A stretch of DNA of 64,000 nt from PoT sp049331405 (GTDB taxonomy: Bacteria > Planctomycetota > Planctomycetia > Isosphaerales > Isosphaeraceae), in assembly GCF_049331405.1 (NCBI RefSeq), contig NZ_CP186274.1, forward strand, positions 1,984,001 to 2,048,000. The letters are read 5' to 3'. Positions 1 to 7,915 of this stretch are shown here, in pieces (positions within the stretch are counted from its first letter, which is position 1; each line of letters begins with the position of its first letter). The translations under genes were made by a program, and so were the position numbers. Under the pieces are notes generated by a model, which worked only from the letters and a program-made list of their open reading frames with translations, was not told the DNA's origin and searched no databases.

Positions 1-140
1 GACGAATCTGCGGGGCGGAGATCTTCACCTTGGTCGTTGCCCTTCTAGGTCGGCTCGAATGATGCTCGAGGTCTGCCCCATCTCGTTGGGTCTGTCTGTT
101 CGCGTTGATGCGGGGGAGAGCCTGATCCAGGCGGATTGCG

Positions 141-536
141 ATGGCGAAACGGCTTTATGTGGGTAATCTGAGCTACCAGGCCACGTCGGAAGATCTTCAA
201 GAGCTCTTCGAACAGTTCGGCCAGGTGAGCTCGGCTCAGGTACTGATCGATCGCGAGACGGGGCGAAGCCGCGGCTTCGGCTTTGTCGAGATGGACAACG
301 ACTCGGAAGCCGAAGCGGCGATCGAGCAACTCGACGGCAACGACCACCAGGGGCGTCGCCTGACGGTCAACGAGGCTCGTCCCAGGACCCCGGGTGGCGG
401 CGGCGGCGGCGGTGGCGGTGGCCGTGGGGGCTACGGCGGCGGCGGATATGGTGGCGGTGGCGGCGGTCGTGGAGGCTACGGCGGCGGCGGTGGATATGGT
501 GGCGGTGGCGGCGGCTACGGCGACAGCAACTACTGA
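141..536 (+). CDS. RRM RNA-binding protein with glycine-rich tail
   Basis: This 131-residue protein has one RNA recognition motif followed by a glycine-rich tail. RNP2 is LYVGNL at residues 5-10 and RNP1 is RGFGFVEM at 44-51, with both aromatic RNA-stacking positions present. From about residue 85 the chain is almost only Gly, Tyr and Arg in GGYGGGG/GRGGYGG units, ending in DSNY. The layout matches small bacterial and cyanobacterial Rbp proteins, which bind single-stranded RNA and are often cold-induced. The tail resembles RGG boxes that add RNA affinity or drive condensation (inference). The family is clear; the RNA target is unknown. The 140 bases upstream hold only the leader and edge of the window. 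Confidence 0.93.
   Translation: MAKRLYVGNLSYQATSEDLQELFEQFGQVSSAQVLIDRETGRSRGFGFVEMDNDSEAEAAIEQLDGNDHQGRRLTVNEARPRTPGGGGGGGGGGRGGYGGGGYGGGGGGRGGYGGGGGYGGGGGGYGDSNY
393..530 (+). repeat. GGY/GGC codon repeat coding the glycine-rich tail
   Basis: A low-complexity tract of ggc/ggt/gga glycine codons is interrupted by tac/tat and cgt codons. A unit of about 50 bases, running from the first 'ggctacggcggcggcgg' to the next, occurs roughly twice. It lies in frame inside the RRM gene, so it is a coding repeat that may vary in length by slippage. It is not a CRISPR array or an intergenic repeat. Confidence 0.7.
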
Positions 537-700
537 TCCCGGCTCCCCCTGTCCGGCAACGCCAACCCATCCGAAAATGAAGAGTTGAGAGCGGCCCTGT
601 TCGAGGAGACCGCGCAGGGTCGTCGTCTCGACCTCGGATCCTTGAATCCAAACAGTCCGAGAGTGGCCCGACGCCCCTCGTCCCTTCAAGGATCACCCCG

Positions 701-961
701 ATGAGCGACGCGAACGCGGCCTCGACCGACCTCCGCGAGAAGGTCGAGGCCGCCCTCGAAGAGCATGTCCGCCCCGAGCTTCGCGCCGACGGCGGCGACG
801 TCGAGTTCCTCGGCATCGACGAGGGAGACATCGTCCAGGTCCGGCTCCTCGGCACCTGCCAGGGCTGTTCCCCGTCGATCGTTTACACGATCACCATGGC
901 GATCGAAGCGGCCCTCAAGGCTCACGTCCCCGAGGTCCGCCTGGTCGAGGCCTTGCCCTGA
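701..961 (+). CDS. NifU C-terminal domain protein (Fe-S scaffold/carrier)
   Basis: An 86-residue stand-alone NifU C-terminal domain. It has the family pattern: an N-terminal amphipathic helix, RADGGDVEF around residues 28-36, then GTCQGC with C53 and C56, which bind a bridging [4Fe-4S] cluster between two subunits. Proteins of this type (NfuA/Nfu) assemble or deliver clusters to apo-enzymes in the cytoplasm. It lies 145 bases upstream of HemW, itself a radical SAM protein with a 4Fe-4S cluster, so joint expression would make sense (inference). There is no IscU-like N-terminal domain. Family call is firm. Confidence 0.92.
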   Translation: MSDANAASTDLREKVEAALEEHVRPELRADGGDVEFLGIDEGDIVQVRLLGTCQGCSPSIVYTITMAIEAALKAHVPEVRLVEALP

Positions 962-1106
962 TCGGCCGACTTCCGCGAAAATAGAGAGGCTACAGCGGGC
1001 GTCGATCTCGCCTTGTCGCGATCCTCGTCCCTTCGTTCGTGGTTTCGTCCCTCGGCGCCAAACCAACGCGCCTCGAGCCTCCTTGAATTGAGCGGGTGAC
1101 CTGGCC

Positions 1107-2246
1107 ATGTCCAATCCCTGGGTCTGGCCTCGAGCCGCCTATGTTCATATCCCCTTCTGCGCGCACAAGTGCGGCTACTGCGACTTCGCGTCGCTGGCCG
1201 GGGTGGATCACCTCGCCGACCGCTACCTCGAGGCCCTCGGGCGCGAGATGGCGATGATGAAGGAGCCGGCCGAGGTCGACACGATCTTCGTCGGCGGCGG
1301 GACCCCCACCCGGCTCGACGCCGACCAATTGCACCGACTCCTGGAAATGATCAGGCGTTGGTATCCCCTCGCGCCGGGCGGCGAGTGGACGGTCGAGGCG
1401 AACCCGGGGACCCTCGACGAGCGGAAGGTCGACGTCCTTGCGGCCGGCGGGGTCAATCGCGTGAGCCTCGGCGCGCAGTCGTTCCAGCCCGACCTCCTGC
1501 GCGTCCTCGAGCGGAACCACGCCCCCGAGGAAGTGCCCAAGGCCCTCGACTGGATCCGGCCGATGTTCGAACACTGGTCGTTCGACCTGATCTTCGGCGT
1601 CCCCGGCTCCAACCTCGGTCTGTGGCGTGACGACCTCGAGACGGCCCTGGCCCTGAAACCGTCGCACCTCTCCTGCTACGGCCTCGTCTACGAGAAGGGG
1701 ACCGCGCTCTGGAAGCAGTGGAATGCCGGGCAGGTCCGCGAGGTCGACGAGGAGAGCGAGCGGGCCATGTACGCCCACACGATCGAGCGGCTCGGCCGCG
1801 AAGGGCTGGCCATGTACGAGATCTCCAACTTCGCCAGGCCCGGCCACGAGTCGCGGCATAACCTCGTCTACTGGGCGAACGACGCCTACTTCGGCGTGGG
1901 AGTCGGGGCGGCTCGATATGTCTCGGGCGTGCGCGAGGTCAACACGCGGGACCTCCACGCTTACCTCCGCCGGATCGAAGCGGATGAGCCCGCCACCGGG
2001 CCCACCGAGACCCTTGAGCCCGAGCCCCGGGCACGGGAGACGGCCGTCCTGATGCTCAGGCGCACGATCGTCGGCCTCGACCGGGAAGACTTTACGCGTC
2101 GTACGGGCTTTGATTTGGACACGCTCGCCGGCCCCACGATCGCCAAGTATGTGGAGAGCGGACTGCTCGAGGACGACGGCCGTCGGGTCCGGTTCACCCC
2201 CGACGGCATCTTCCTCGCCGACTCGGTCCTCTGCGACCTCGTCTGA
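1107..2246 (+). CDS. hemW: Radical SAM heme chaperone HemW
   Basis: A 379-residue radical SAM protein of the HemN/HemW family. The cluster motif is C18-x3-C22-x2-C25 (PFCAHKCGYC), and GGGTPT follows near residue 63. HemW proteins (about 380 residues, formerly misnamed oxygen-independent coproporphyrinogen oxidase) bind heme and insert it into respiratory proteins. True HemN has an additional Cys after the CX3CX2C motif and is longer, about 450 residues. This one has DFAS after the third Cys and the short length, so HemW is favoured. The C-terminal winged-helix-like segment is present. It begins 145 bases after the NifU-type gene on the same strand. Confidence 0.88.
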   Translation: MSNPWVWPRAAYVHIPFCAHKCGYCDFASLAGVDHLADRYLEALGREMAMMKEPAEVDTIFVGGGTPTRLDADQLHRLLEMIRRWYPLAPGGEWTVEANPGTLDERKVDVLAAGGVNRVSLGAQSFQPDLLRVLERNHAPEEVPKALDWIRPMFEHWSFDLIFGVPGSNLGLWRDDLETALALKPSHLSCYGLVYEKGTALWKQWNAGQVREVDEESERAMYAHTIERLGREGLAMYEISNFARPGHESRHNLVYWANDAYFGVGVGAARYVSGVREVNTRDLHAYLRRIEADEPATGPTETLEPEPRARETAVLMLRRTIVGLDREDFTRRTGFDLDTLAGPTIAKYVESGLLEDDGRRVRFTPDGIFLADSVLCDLV

Positions 2247-2492
2247 TCCAAAATTAGTAACGGCACGCCCCCGGGGATGACGACGAAAGAGACATTCGGC
2301 TTAGCGCCACTCCGGGAAACCTAGACACTCCGGGCCGAAACCGTGGCTTCACGAGGGGATGCGATCAAGACGATCGTAAGAGATTCCCTGCCATGATGTT
2401 GCGGCGAGACCTCGGGCAGGACGCGCCGGGGTCGTTGGATGCGATCGGGAGAGATCTCGGCCGGGTGCGATCAAGGAGCGAGGGAAACCACG

Positions 2493-3371
2493 ATGCGACG
2501 GATCGCCGTTTTGAATCAGAAGGGTGGCGTCGGCAAGACCACCAGTACGGTCAACCTCGCCGCGGCCCTTGCGGCCGAGGGGCACAAGACGCTGGTCCTC
2601 GACCTCGACCCGCAGGCTCACGCCACGCTGCACCTGGGCCTCTTGCCGGGGCGCTCCGGGCCTTCGCTGTATGAAGTGCTCACCGAGGGCATGCCCCTGG
2701 AGAAGGTGCGGCGGGAAGTCGCGCCCAACCTGTTTATCTGCGGCAGCCACATCGACCTCGCCGGGGCCGAGCTGGAGCTGATCGGCACCGTCGGTCGCGA
2801 GGTCATCCTCCGCGACCAGCTCGAGGCGGACCCGCAGAAATTCGAATACATCCTGATGGACTGCCCGCCGTCGCTGTCCATCCTCACGCTGAATGCCCTC
2901 TGCGCGGCGCGAGAGGTCCTGATCCCGCTCCAGGCGCACTTCCTCGCCCTGCACGGGCTCTCGAAGCTGCTCGAGACGATCCACCTCGTCTCGAAGCGGG
3001 TCAACCGGGACCTCAAGGTCCTGGGCGTCTTGCTCTGCCTCTACGATGCCGGCACGAGGCTCGGCGGCGAGGTCATCGAGGATCTCGACCGGTTCTTCGA
3101 GGGCAAGCGGGCCCCGGCCATGCCCTGGTCCGACGCCCAGCTCTTCAAGACCCGGATCCGGCGCAACATCCGCCTGGCGGAGTGCCCGAGCTTCGGCCAG
3201 TCGATCTTCCAGTACGCCCCGAGCAGCCGAGGCGCCGAGGACTACGCGTCGCTCGCCGCCGAGGTCCAGGGACGCTCGCCGTCGCCCGTCTGGAGCGTCG
3301 AGGATGAGTCCGCTCCGGAATCGAGCACCCCTTCTCATGATTCGACCCCCGCTTCGGTGGTACAATCCTGA
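2493..3371 (+). CDS. ParA family ATPase (orphan)
   Basis: A 292-residue MinD/ParA-type ATPase. The deviant Walker A is KGGVGKTT at residues 10-17 with the signature Lys, followed by the Walker A' DLDPQAH and the Walker B-like ILMDCPPSLS segment. I chose the ATG at 2493 (MRRIAVLNQKGG), because ParA proteins start just before the P-loop and AGGGAAA lies upstream. An ATG at 2439 would add 18 unrelated residues. Members partition chromosomes or plasmids with a ParB partner, or position other cargo. No ParB gene or parS-like site was seen near it, so its cargo is unknown. The tail after residue 270 is Pro/Ser-rich. Confidence 0.9.
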   Translation: MRRIAVLNQKGGVGKTTSTVNLAAALAAEGHKTLVLDLDPQAHATLHLGLLPGRSGPSLYEVLTEGMPLEKVRREVAPNLFICGSHIDLAGAELELIGTVGREVILRDQLEADPQKFEYILMDCPPSLSILTLNALCAAREVLIPLQAHFLALHGLSKLLETIHLVSKRVNRDLKVLGVLLCLYDAGTRLGGEVIEDLDRFFEGKRAPAMPWSDAQLFKTRIRRNIRLAECPSFGQSIFQYAPSSRGAEDYASLAAEVQGRSPSPVWSVEDESAPESSTPSHDSTPASVVQS

Positions 3372-3390
3372 GTATCTGGAGAAGGTGCGA

Positions 3391-3418
3391 AAGGCCGATT
3401 CGGGTTCGAGCCGGCCTT
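3391..3418 (+). terminator. Possible terminator hairpin after the ParA gene
   Basis: AAGGCCG at 3391-3397 can pair with CGGCCTT at 3412-3418, about 20 bases past the ParA stop codon. The run after it is C-rich, not T-rich, so this is a weak call. Confidence 0.35.
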
Positions 3419-3535
3419 CTCCCCCGCTCGGTCGGGTTCTGAACGCCGGGCCGGCTCCCTCGCCATAGCCGGGGACGCCGGCCGACGCTCGCCCTCTGAC
3501 CCACGGTTCCCCCGCCGAGAAGGCAACGACGACTG

Positions 3536-4486
3536 ATGCGCTGGGTCGGCATCGACGAGGCGGGGTATGGGCCGAACCTCGGCCCCCTGGTCATGACCGC
3601 GGTCGTGGCCGAGGGGCCGGATGACTGCGTGCTCGACCTCTGGAACGACCTGGCCGCCACCGTCTCCCGCGCCGGGCGCGACGACGGCCGACTCTGGGTC
3701 GACGACTCCAAGGCGATCCTCAAGGCGGGCAAGGGTCGCGACCGGCTCAACGCGGGCTGTCTCGCGGCGTTATGCGCCTCGGGCAAGACGGTCCCGGGCT
3801 CCTTCCTCGAACTCCTCGAGGGCGTGCGGGCCGGCTCGTTCGCCGACGTCGAGGTTGAACGCTGGGTCGAGGAGCCTCCCGCCTGGCCGGGACCCGAGAC
3901 GCACGTCATCGCCGAGCGCTGCCGGGCCGCCGCATCGCTCCTCGGGGCCCCCTGGCGGGTCGTGGACGTCCACACGGTCGTCGTCGGGCCCGAGCGTTTC
4001 AATGAGGGCCTCTGCGCAAGCGGCTCCAAGGCCAAGGTCCACTTCGAGGCCTTCTCCCAACTCCTCGAAGCCGTCTGGGAGCGGGCCTCCGACGGCATGA
4101 CCACCCGGGTCCGATCCGACAAGCACGGCGGCCGGCACTTCTACCTCGAGCCGTTGAGCGGCCTCTTCACCGACGCCTGGATCGACCGCGGGCCCGAAGG
4201 CCCCTTGCTCAGTCAATACACGGTGCGAGGCGACGGGCGTCGGCTCGAACTGAGCCTGCTCCCCCGCGCCGACGCCGAGGATGGCCTCGTGGCCCTGGCC
4301 TCGATCGTCAGCAAGGCGATCCGAGAGTCGTGGATGGACGTCTTCAACGCCTACTGGCTCGCCCGGATCCCCGACCTCCGGCCCACGGCGGGCTACCCCA
4401 CGGATGCCCTCCGGTTCCGCAAGGCGATCGAGCCCTCGTGCGAGGCCGCAGGCCTGACCCCACACCAATGGTGGCGCCTCAAATGA
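3536..4486 (+). CDS. RNase HII-like protein
   Basis: A 316-residue protein that opens with WVGIDEAGYGPNLGP. This is the RNase HII signature (G-I-D-E-A-G-x-G-P-x-x-G-P) with D7 and E8 where the metal-binding acids lie. DDSKAI at 56-61 matches the DSK motif. A later segment reads ALASIVSKAIRESW, like the A-S-I-x-A-K helix of RNase HII. RNase HII proteins cut RNA in RNA-DNA hybrids and are about 200-220 residues. This one is about 100 residues longer, with inserted segments and a SDKHGGRHFY stretch. It is either a divergent nuclease or a family member with a new substrate. The stop codon overlaps the next gene in ATGA. Confidence 0.72.
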   Translation: MRWVGIDEAGYGPNLGPLVMTAVVAEGPDDCVLDLWNDLAATVSRAGRDDGRLWVDDSKAILKAGKGRDRLNAGCLAALCASGKTVPGSFLELLEGVRAGSFADVEVERWVEEPPAWPGPETHVIAERCRAAASLLGAPWRVVDVHTVVVGPERFNEGLCASGSKAKVHFEAFSQLLEAVWERASDGMTTRVRSDKHGGRHFYLEPLSGLFTDAWIDRGPEGPLLSQYTVRGDGRRLELSLLPRADAEDGLVALASIVSKAIRESWMDVFNAYWLARIPDLRPTAGYPTDALRFRKAIEPSCEAAGLTPHQWWRLK

Positions 4487-5547
4487 TTCAGCACGCCTCC
4501 CCCTCCGCCTCGGATTCGCTCCTGCCGGCCGATTCCCTGGTGCTCGTCACGGGGGCGGGAGGTTTCGTCGGCGGGCACGTCGCCAGGACACTCGCTTCTT
4601 CCGGCTACCGAGTCAGGGGCCTCTGCCGCCGTCTCCCGAAGCAGGAGCCGGGCGACCCGCCGATCGATTGGCTCGTCGGCGACATCCGCGACCCCGAGAC
4701 CCGCCGTCGCGCGGTCGAAGGGGCCAAAGGGGTGATCCACACGGCCGGCTGGGTGAGTCTCGGCCCCGACCCCCGCAATGAGAGCCGCTCGATCAACGTC
4801 GAGGCGACCCGGGACTTGCTCGACAACGCCGAGCGCTCGGGCGTCGAGCGCTTCGTCCACACGTCGACCCTCTGGACGGTCGCCTCGGGCACGACCGCGA
4901 CCCCCGCCGACGAGGCCTCGGCCTGGAACCTGGATCTGCTACGCTCCCCCTACTGCGACAGCAAGCGCGAGGCCGAGACGATCGTCCTGGAGCGGGCCCG
5001 CCCCGGCTTCGGCACGATGGTGATCAACCCAGGCCTGGTCATCGGCATCCGCGACGTCCGCCCGACCTCCACGCGGGTCATGCTGGAGATGTCGAAGGTC
5101 CCCGTCGCATTCCTGCCGAACGGGGGCATCCCCTTCGTCGACGCCCGCGTCCTCGCCCGCGCCCACATCCGGGCCATGGAGATGGCCGAACCCGGCCAGC
5201 GATACATCGTACTCGGCCGCTATCTGAGCTATCTCGAGATGGCGAGCATCGTCTCTCGCATCGCCGGCTGGCCCCGCAAGGTCGTCAGGATCCCCGACGG
5301 CTTCCAGTCGCCTTTGCGTTGGTCGGCCGACCTGATCAGCCGCCTCCGCCTGCGCCGGACCGGCGAGATCTCCGCCGCCGCCGTCTCCGGCGGCTTCGTC
5401 CAGCTCCACGTCAGCGGCGCCCGCGCCGACGCCATCTTCGGCCTCACCCACCCCTCGCCCGCCGCCTCAATCTTCGAAGCCCTCGACGACTCCCGCCGCG
5501 CCGGCCGCGCCCCCTGGCTCAAGTCGCTGCAGCCGATCCAGGAGTGA
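4483..5547 (+). CDS. NAD-dependent epimerase/dehydratase (extended SDR)
   Basis: A 354-residue extended short-chain dehydrogenase. The nucleotide-binding motif is TGAGGFVG at residues 23-30, and the catalytic pair is Y157-x3-K161 with a Ser near 128 (HTSTLW). The sequence HTAGWVSL...NVEATRDLLDNA is like dihydroflavonol reductase, 3-beta-HSD and HpnA-type epimerases, which act on sugars, sterols or isoprenoids. The substrate cannot be read from sequence. I placed the start at the ATG at 4483, which forms an ATGA overlap with the stop of the RNase HII-like gene, so the two are translationally coupled. Starting upstream at 4330 would read antisense-like arginine-rich sequence. Confidence 0.85.
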   Translation: MIQHASPSASDSLLPADSLVLVTGAGGFVGGHVARTLASSGYRVRGLCRRLPKQEPGDPPIDWLVGDIRDPETRRRAVEGAKGVIHTAGWVSLGPDPRNESRSINVEATRDLLDNAERSGVERFVHTSTLWTVASGTTATPADEASAWNLDLLRSPYCDSKREAETIVLERARPGFGTMVINPGLVIGIRDVRPTSTRVMLEMSKVPVAFLPNGGIPFVDARVLARAHIRAMEMAEPGQRYIVLGRYLSYLEMASIVSRIAGWPRKVVRIPDGFQSPLRWSADLISRLRLRRTGEISAAAVSGGFVQLHVSGARADAIFGLTHPSPAASIFEALDDSRRAGRAPWLKSLQPIQE

Positions 5548-5608
5548 GGAAATCTGAGATGGTTGGCGCTAGAGCGAGAACGAAAGCCGACTCGCAGCCC
5601 TTTCACGG

Positions 5609-5655
5609 GAGGCCTTTCACGATTGTTTCAAGACCTGAGGGATCGTAAAGGCCTC
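5609..5655. terminator. Inverted repeat between converging genes
   Basis: GAGGCCTTTCACGAT at 5609-5623 pairs, with one bulged base, with ATCGTAAAGGCCTC at 5642-5655. It sits between the end of the plus-strand epimerase gene and the end of the minus-strand PIN gene, touching the latter's stop codon. It could end transcripts from both sides, but it has no T tract and an 18-base loop. Confidence 0.35.
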
Positions 5656-6223
5656 AGATCAAGGCCGCAAATTGGCGAAGTCTCGATGCCGTCTTGCCAA
5701 GTCCCTGGGCTTCCAGTGTTGCCAGATACTCATCCACATTCTTCGGTGGATTTTTGAGGCTCATTCGGTTGCGTTTGGCCGCGAGACAGACCTTGTCCGA
5801 CGCCAGTTCGAATTGATTGTCGAGGAGGTCGTCCGGATGCTGCGCCTCGATACCGTAAGGTTCCAGGGCCTTATCCGGAAAGTCTTTTAAATTCAATGTC
5901 ACGTTGATGTCCGCCCGGGCCCAGATCGCGGCGGCGAGTACGTGTCGATCATCGGGGTCTGGCAGCTTCAATGTGCGGATTAAGCCTTCGTAGCCGGTGA
6001 CGAGGCAATCCCGCACGCTGGCGTTCATCAAATTCCGCGTTCGAGTGAGCTGCTCAATCGAGAGGTCAGACCTATTTTTTAAGAGGTTGCGTATCCATTC
6101 CTCGTGGATCTGATCAGTCCATTTGGCGCGATACAGATCCGTCAGAGCAGCATGCATCAAGAAATCGCGTAGCGGCGCCGGATAGAGGACGCAGCCATCA
6201 TAGACGACCGTCAAATCCGTCAC
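5654..6223 (-). CDS. PIN-domain protein, putative VapC-like toxin
   Basis: A 189-residue PIN-domain protein when begun at the GTG at 6223 (TDLTVVYDGCVLYPAPL). The first metal-binding acid would be D9. DPDDRHVLAAAIWARAD later in the chain is the central PIN block, and NLKDF carries the last acid. PIN domains are Mg-dependent RNases; VapC toxins cut tRNA or rRNA. The GTG follows the antitoxin stop TGA by one base, which supports coupling. An in-frame ATG at 6268 would overlap the antitoxin by 44 bases. Base composition is lower in G+C than the flanks (27 of 60 at 6061-6120), which suggests recent transfer. Confidence 0.8.
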   Translation of the reverse strand: MTDLTVVYDGCVLYPAPLRDFLMHAALTDLYRAKWTDQIHEEWIRNLLKNRSDLSIEQLTRTRNLMNASVRDCLVTGYEGLIRTLKLPDPDDRHVLAAAIWARADINVTLNLKDFPDKALEPYGIEAQHPDDLLDNQFELASDKVCLAAKRNRMSLKNPPKNVDEYLATLEAQGLGKTASRLRQFAALI

Positions 6224-6224
6224 A

Positions 6225-6698
6225 TCAATAGCCCATGTCCAGTTCCTGGGCTTGGGCCGCAAGCTCAACGAGCGCTTTGAGACGGTCTCGGTCCATCGAT
6301 TCCTTGTAGGCCATCACGTCCTTGCAAAGGATACGTCGATGCGTCCCCACCTGGCGGAAGGGGATCACGCCTTCCTGGAGCTGTTTGACCAGAAATGGTC
6401 GCGACACATTGAGCAGATCGGCGGCCTCTTGAGTGGTGAGTTCCGCATGGATCGGCACCAGGGTGACGGCATTCCCCTTGGCCATCTCCGTCAGAATGTC
6501 CTTCAAGTGCTGGTATGCGGCGTAAGGGATCGTAATGGTCTCTTCGCGCGTGCCCTCCGCCGTGATGCGGAGACTGAGCGGCCTCGCCGACTCCGAGACC
6601 TCAAACATGGAGAGTCGACGGCTGCCTTCCTCGGCAAGCCGTGCATCGGCTATCGAAGGAGGTTGGGTCGGTCGACTGGAGTCCGATGCGATTGCCAT
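6225..6698 (-). CDS. Excisionase-type HTH antitoxin
   Basis: A 157-residue protein with a MerR/excisionase-type DNA-binding domain at about 87-131 (LTTQEAADLLNVSRPFLVKQ, then a GTHRRI wing). The N-terminal half is acidic and Ser-rich, with ITIPYAAYQHLKDIL, and could be the toxin-binding part (inference). It precedes the PIN gene with one base between the stop and the next start, the layout of a type II antitoxin then toxin operon. A strong GGAGGAG ribosome site lies 7 bases before the ATG. This antitoxin type, with an excisionase fold, is known for PIN partners. It probably represses its own promoter at the direct repeats upstream. Confidence 0.78.
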   Translation of the reverse strand: MAIASDSSRPTQPPSIADARLAEEGSRRLSMFEVSESARPLSLRITAEGTREETITIPYAAYQHLKDILTEMAKGNAVTLVPIHAELTTQEAADLLNVSRPFLVKQLQEGVIPFRQVGTHRRILCKDVMAYKESMDRDRLKALVELAAQAQELDMGY

Positions 6699-6719
6699 GG
6701 ATATTCTCCTCCAGCCGTA

Positions 6720-6759
6720 AGCATACTCTTCAAACGAAATAAACGCAACGAACGAAATA
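6720..6759 (-). promoter_or_regulatory. Promoter and direct-repeat operator of the PIN module
   Basis: On the minus strand TTGCGT (6743-6748) and TATGCT (6720-6725) are 17 bases apart, a plausible sigma-70 promoter 21 bases upstream of the antitoxin ATG. Two copies of AACGAAATA on the plus strand, at 6733-6741 and 6751-6759, lie 18 bases apart and overlap the -35 region and spacer. This is where an autorepressing antitoxin would bind. Seen directly; function inferred. Confidence 0.5.
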
Positions 6760-6844
6760 TCCGAAACAGATCGCCTGAAAGGCTCTTATCTACTGCCACA
6801 GTGATATGCCGAGATGAATCCGGCCCCTGAGGCCGATCCCTTGA

Positions 6845-7915
6845 TCAGGGTTTCGGCGCGGGCTCCGTCGCGATCGCCGGGCGGGTGCTCCGGTTGTCAT
6901 TGAGGCATTCCAGCTCGATCAGGCGCTCGATCCGGGCGATGACGAGGATCTCGTCGCCGGCCTCGAGAGTCACCCAATGCGAGGGGTTGACGTCCACCCC
7001 GTTCGGCCCGCGATGCATGACGACGTTGACCTTGTTCCCGGCCTGCAGCGAGCCCACGGTCACGCCGACGAGCTTGCCCATGGGGGAGACCGTCAGGTCG
7101 GTCAGGTGGACCTGCTCGTCGGCGAGTTGGAATTCCTGGTAGACCCTCCGGCCCGTGGCCGCGGCGATGAACGCGTGCGCGGAGACCTTGGCCGTCGAGA
7201 TCGCGGGCATCGCGAAGGCCCCTTTCACCTTGATGGCCAGGGACTCGTCGAAGAGGCGGAGCACGATCCGGGCACCGGGGTTGAGGTCGCGTGCCGTCAG
7301 GCCGGCGTCGAGGTTCGTCAGGTCGTCGCTGGTGGCCAGGATCACCGCCTTCGCGTGCCGGACCCCGGCCTGCTCGAGCGACTTGATCGTCCGGCCATCG
7401 CCGCGGATCAGCGGCACGCCCAGGTCGAGGAGTTCGTCGATCAGGTTCGAGTCCGCATTCGGCCGCTCGACGGCGACGACGGGCTCGCGCAGGGCGAGGA
7501 TCCCCTTGAGGATCTGGTAGCCGACTTTACCTATGCCGACGATCACGACATGGTCTCGATGGAGCGAGGCCGCCATGCGTTGCCACTCCGGTAAGTTATT
7601 CTTCTTGGTGAAGGTCAGGAACGCGAGCCTGACGAGCGAGTCGGCCACCGCCCCGAGCCCGATGATGGGCAGCAGGAAGAAGAAGGGTTGCAGGTACCAT
7701 TCGGGGGGGAACTCGAGGGCCGATTCCAGGAAGATCAGGAGGAAGATGCCGTAGCAGGCCTTCGCGTACCCCATGCCCTGGCCGGTCGAGGTGTTGACCA
7801 GCACGAGGCCGCCTCCGAGGACGAGCGTCCAGAAGACTCCCAGAGGCCAGCGGAATTCCCAGAGGAGATAGAAGGCGTAGCGGACGTGGATCTTCAGCCA
7901 GTCTGACAACTTCAT
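6845..7915 (-). CDS. RCK/TrkA-N membrane protein (ion-channel-like, filter not visible)
   Basis: A 356-residue protein with three hydrophobic segments at about 22-42, 52-68 and 76-100, then an RCK (TrkA-N) domain with the NAD-binding GIGKVG at 127-132 and acidic ends of later beta strands. A TrkA-C-like domain follows from about 260 to 340 with alternating valines. The layout is that of a two-TM potassium channel with a cytoplasmic RCK gate. However, the usual filter T-V-G-Y-G is absent: the segment where a pore loop would lie reads IFLESALEFPPEWY. The substrate ion is therefore open, and it may instead be a nucleotide-sensing membrane protein. Ends in a Pro/Ala tail. Confidence 0.78.
   Translation of the reverse strand: MKLSDWLKIHVRYAFYLLWEFRWPLGVFWTLVLGGGLVLVNTSTGQGMGYAKACYGIFLLIFLESALEFPPEWYLQPFFFLLPIIGLGAVADSLVRLAFLTFTKKNNLPEWQRMAASLHRDHVVIVGIGKVGYQILKGILALREPVVAVERPNADSNLIDELLDLGVPLIRGDGRTIKSLEQAGVRHAKAVILATSDDLTNLDAGLTARDLNPGARIVLRLFDESLAIKVKGAFAMPAISTAKVSAHAFIAAATGRRVYQEFQLADEQVHLTDLTVSPMGKLVGVTVGSLQAGNKVNVVMHRGPNGVDVNPSHWVTLEAGDEILVIARIERLIELECLNDNRSTRPAIATEPAPKP

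Noticed and set aside
393..530. Repeat that looks like a short tandem array
   Set aside because: It is a coding glycine tract inside the RRM gene; there are no spacers of CRISPR type.
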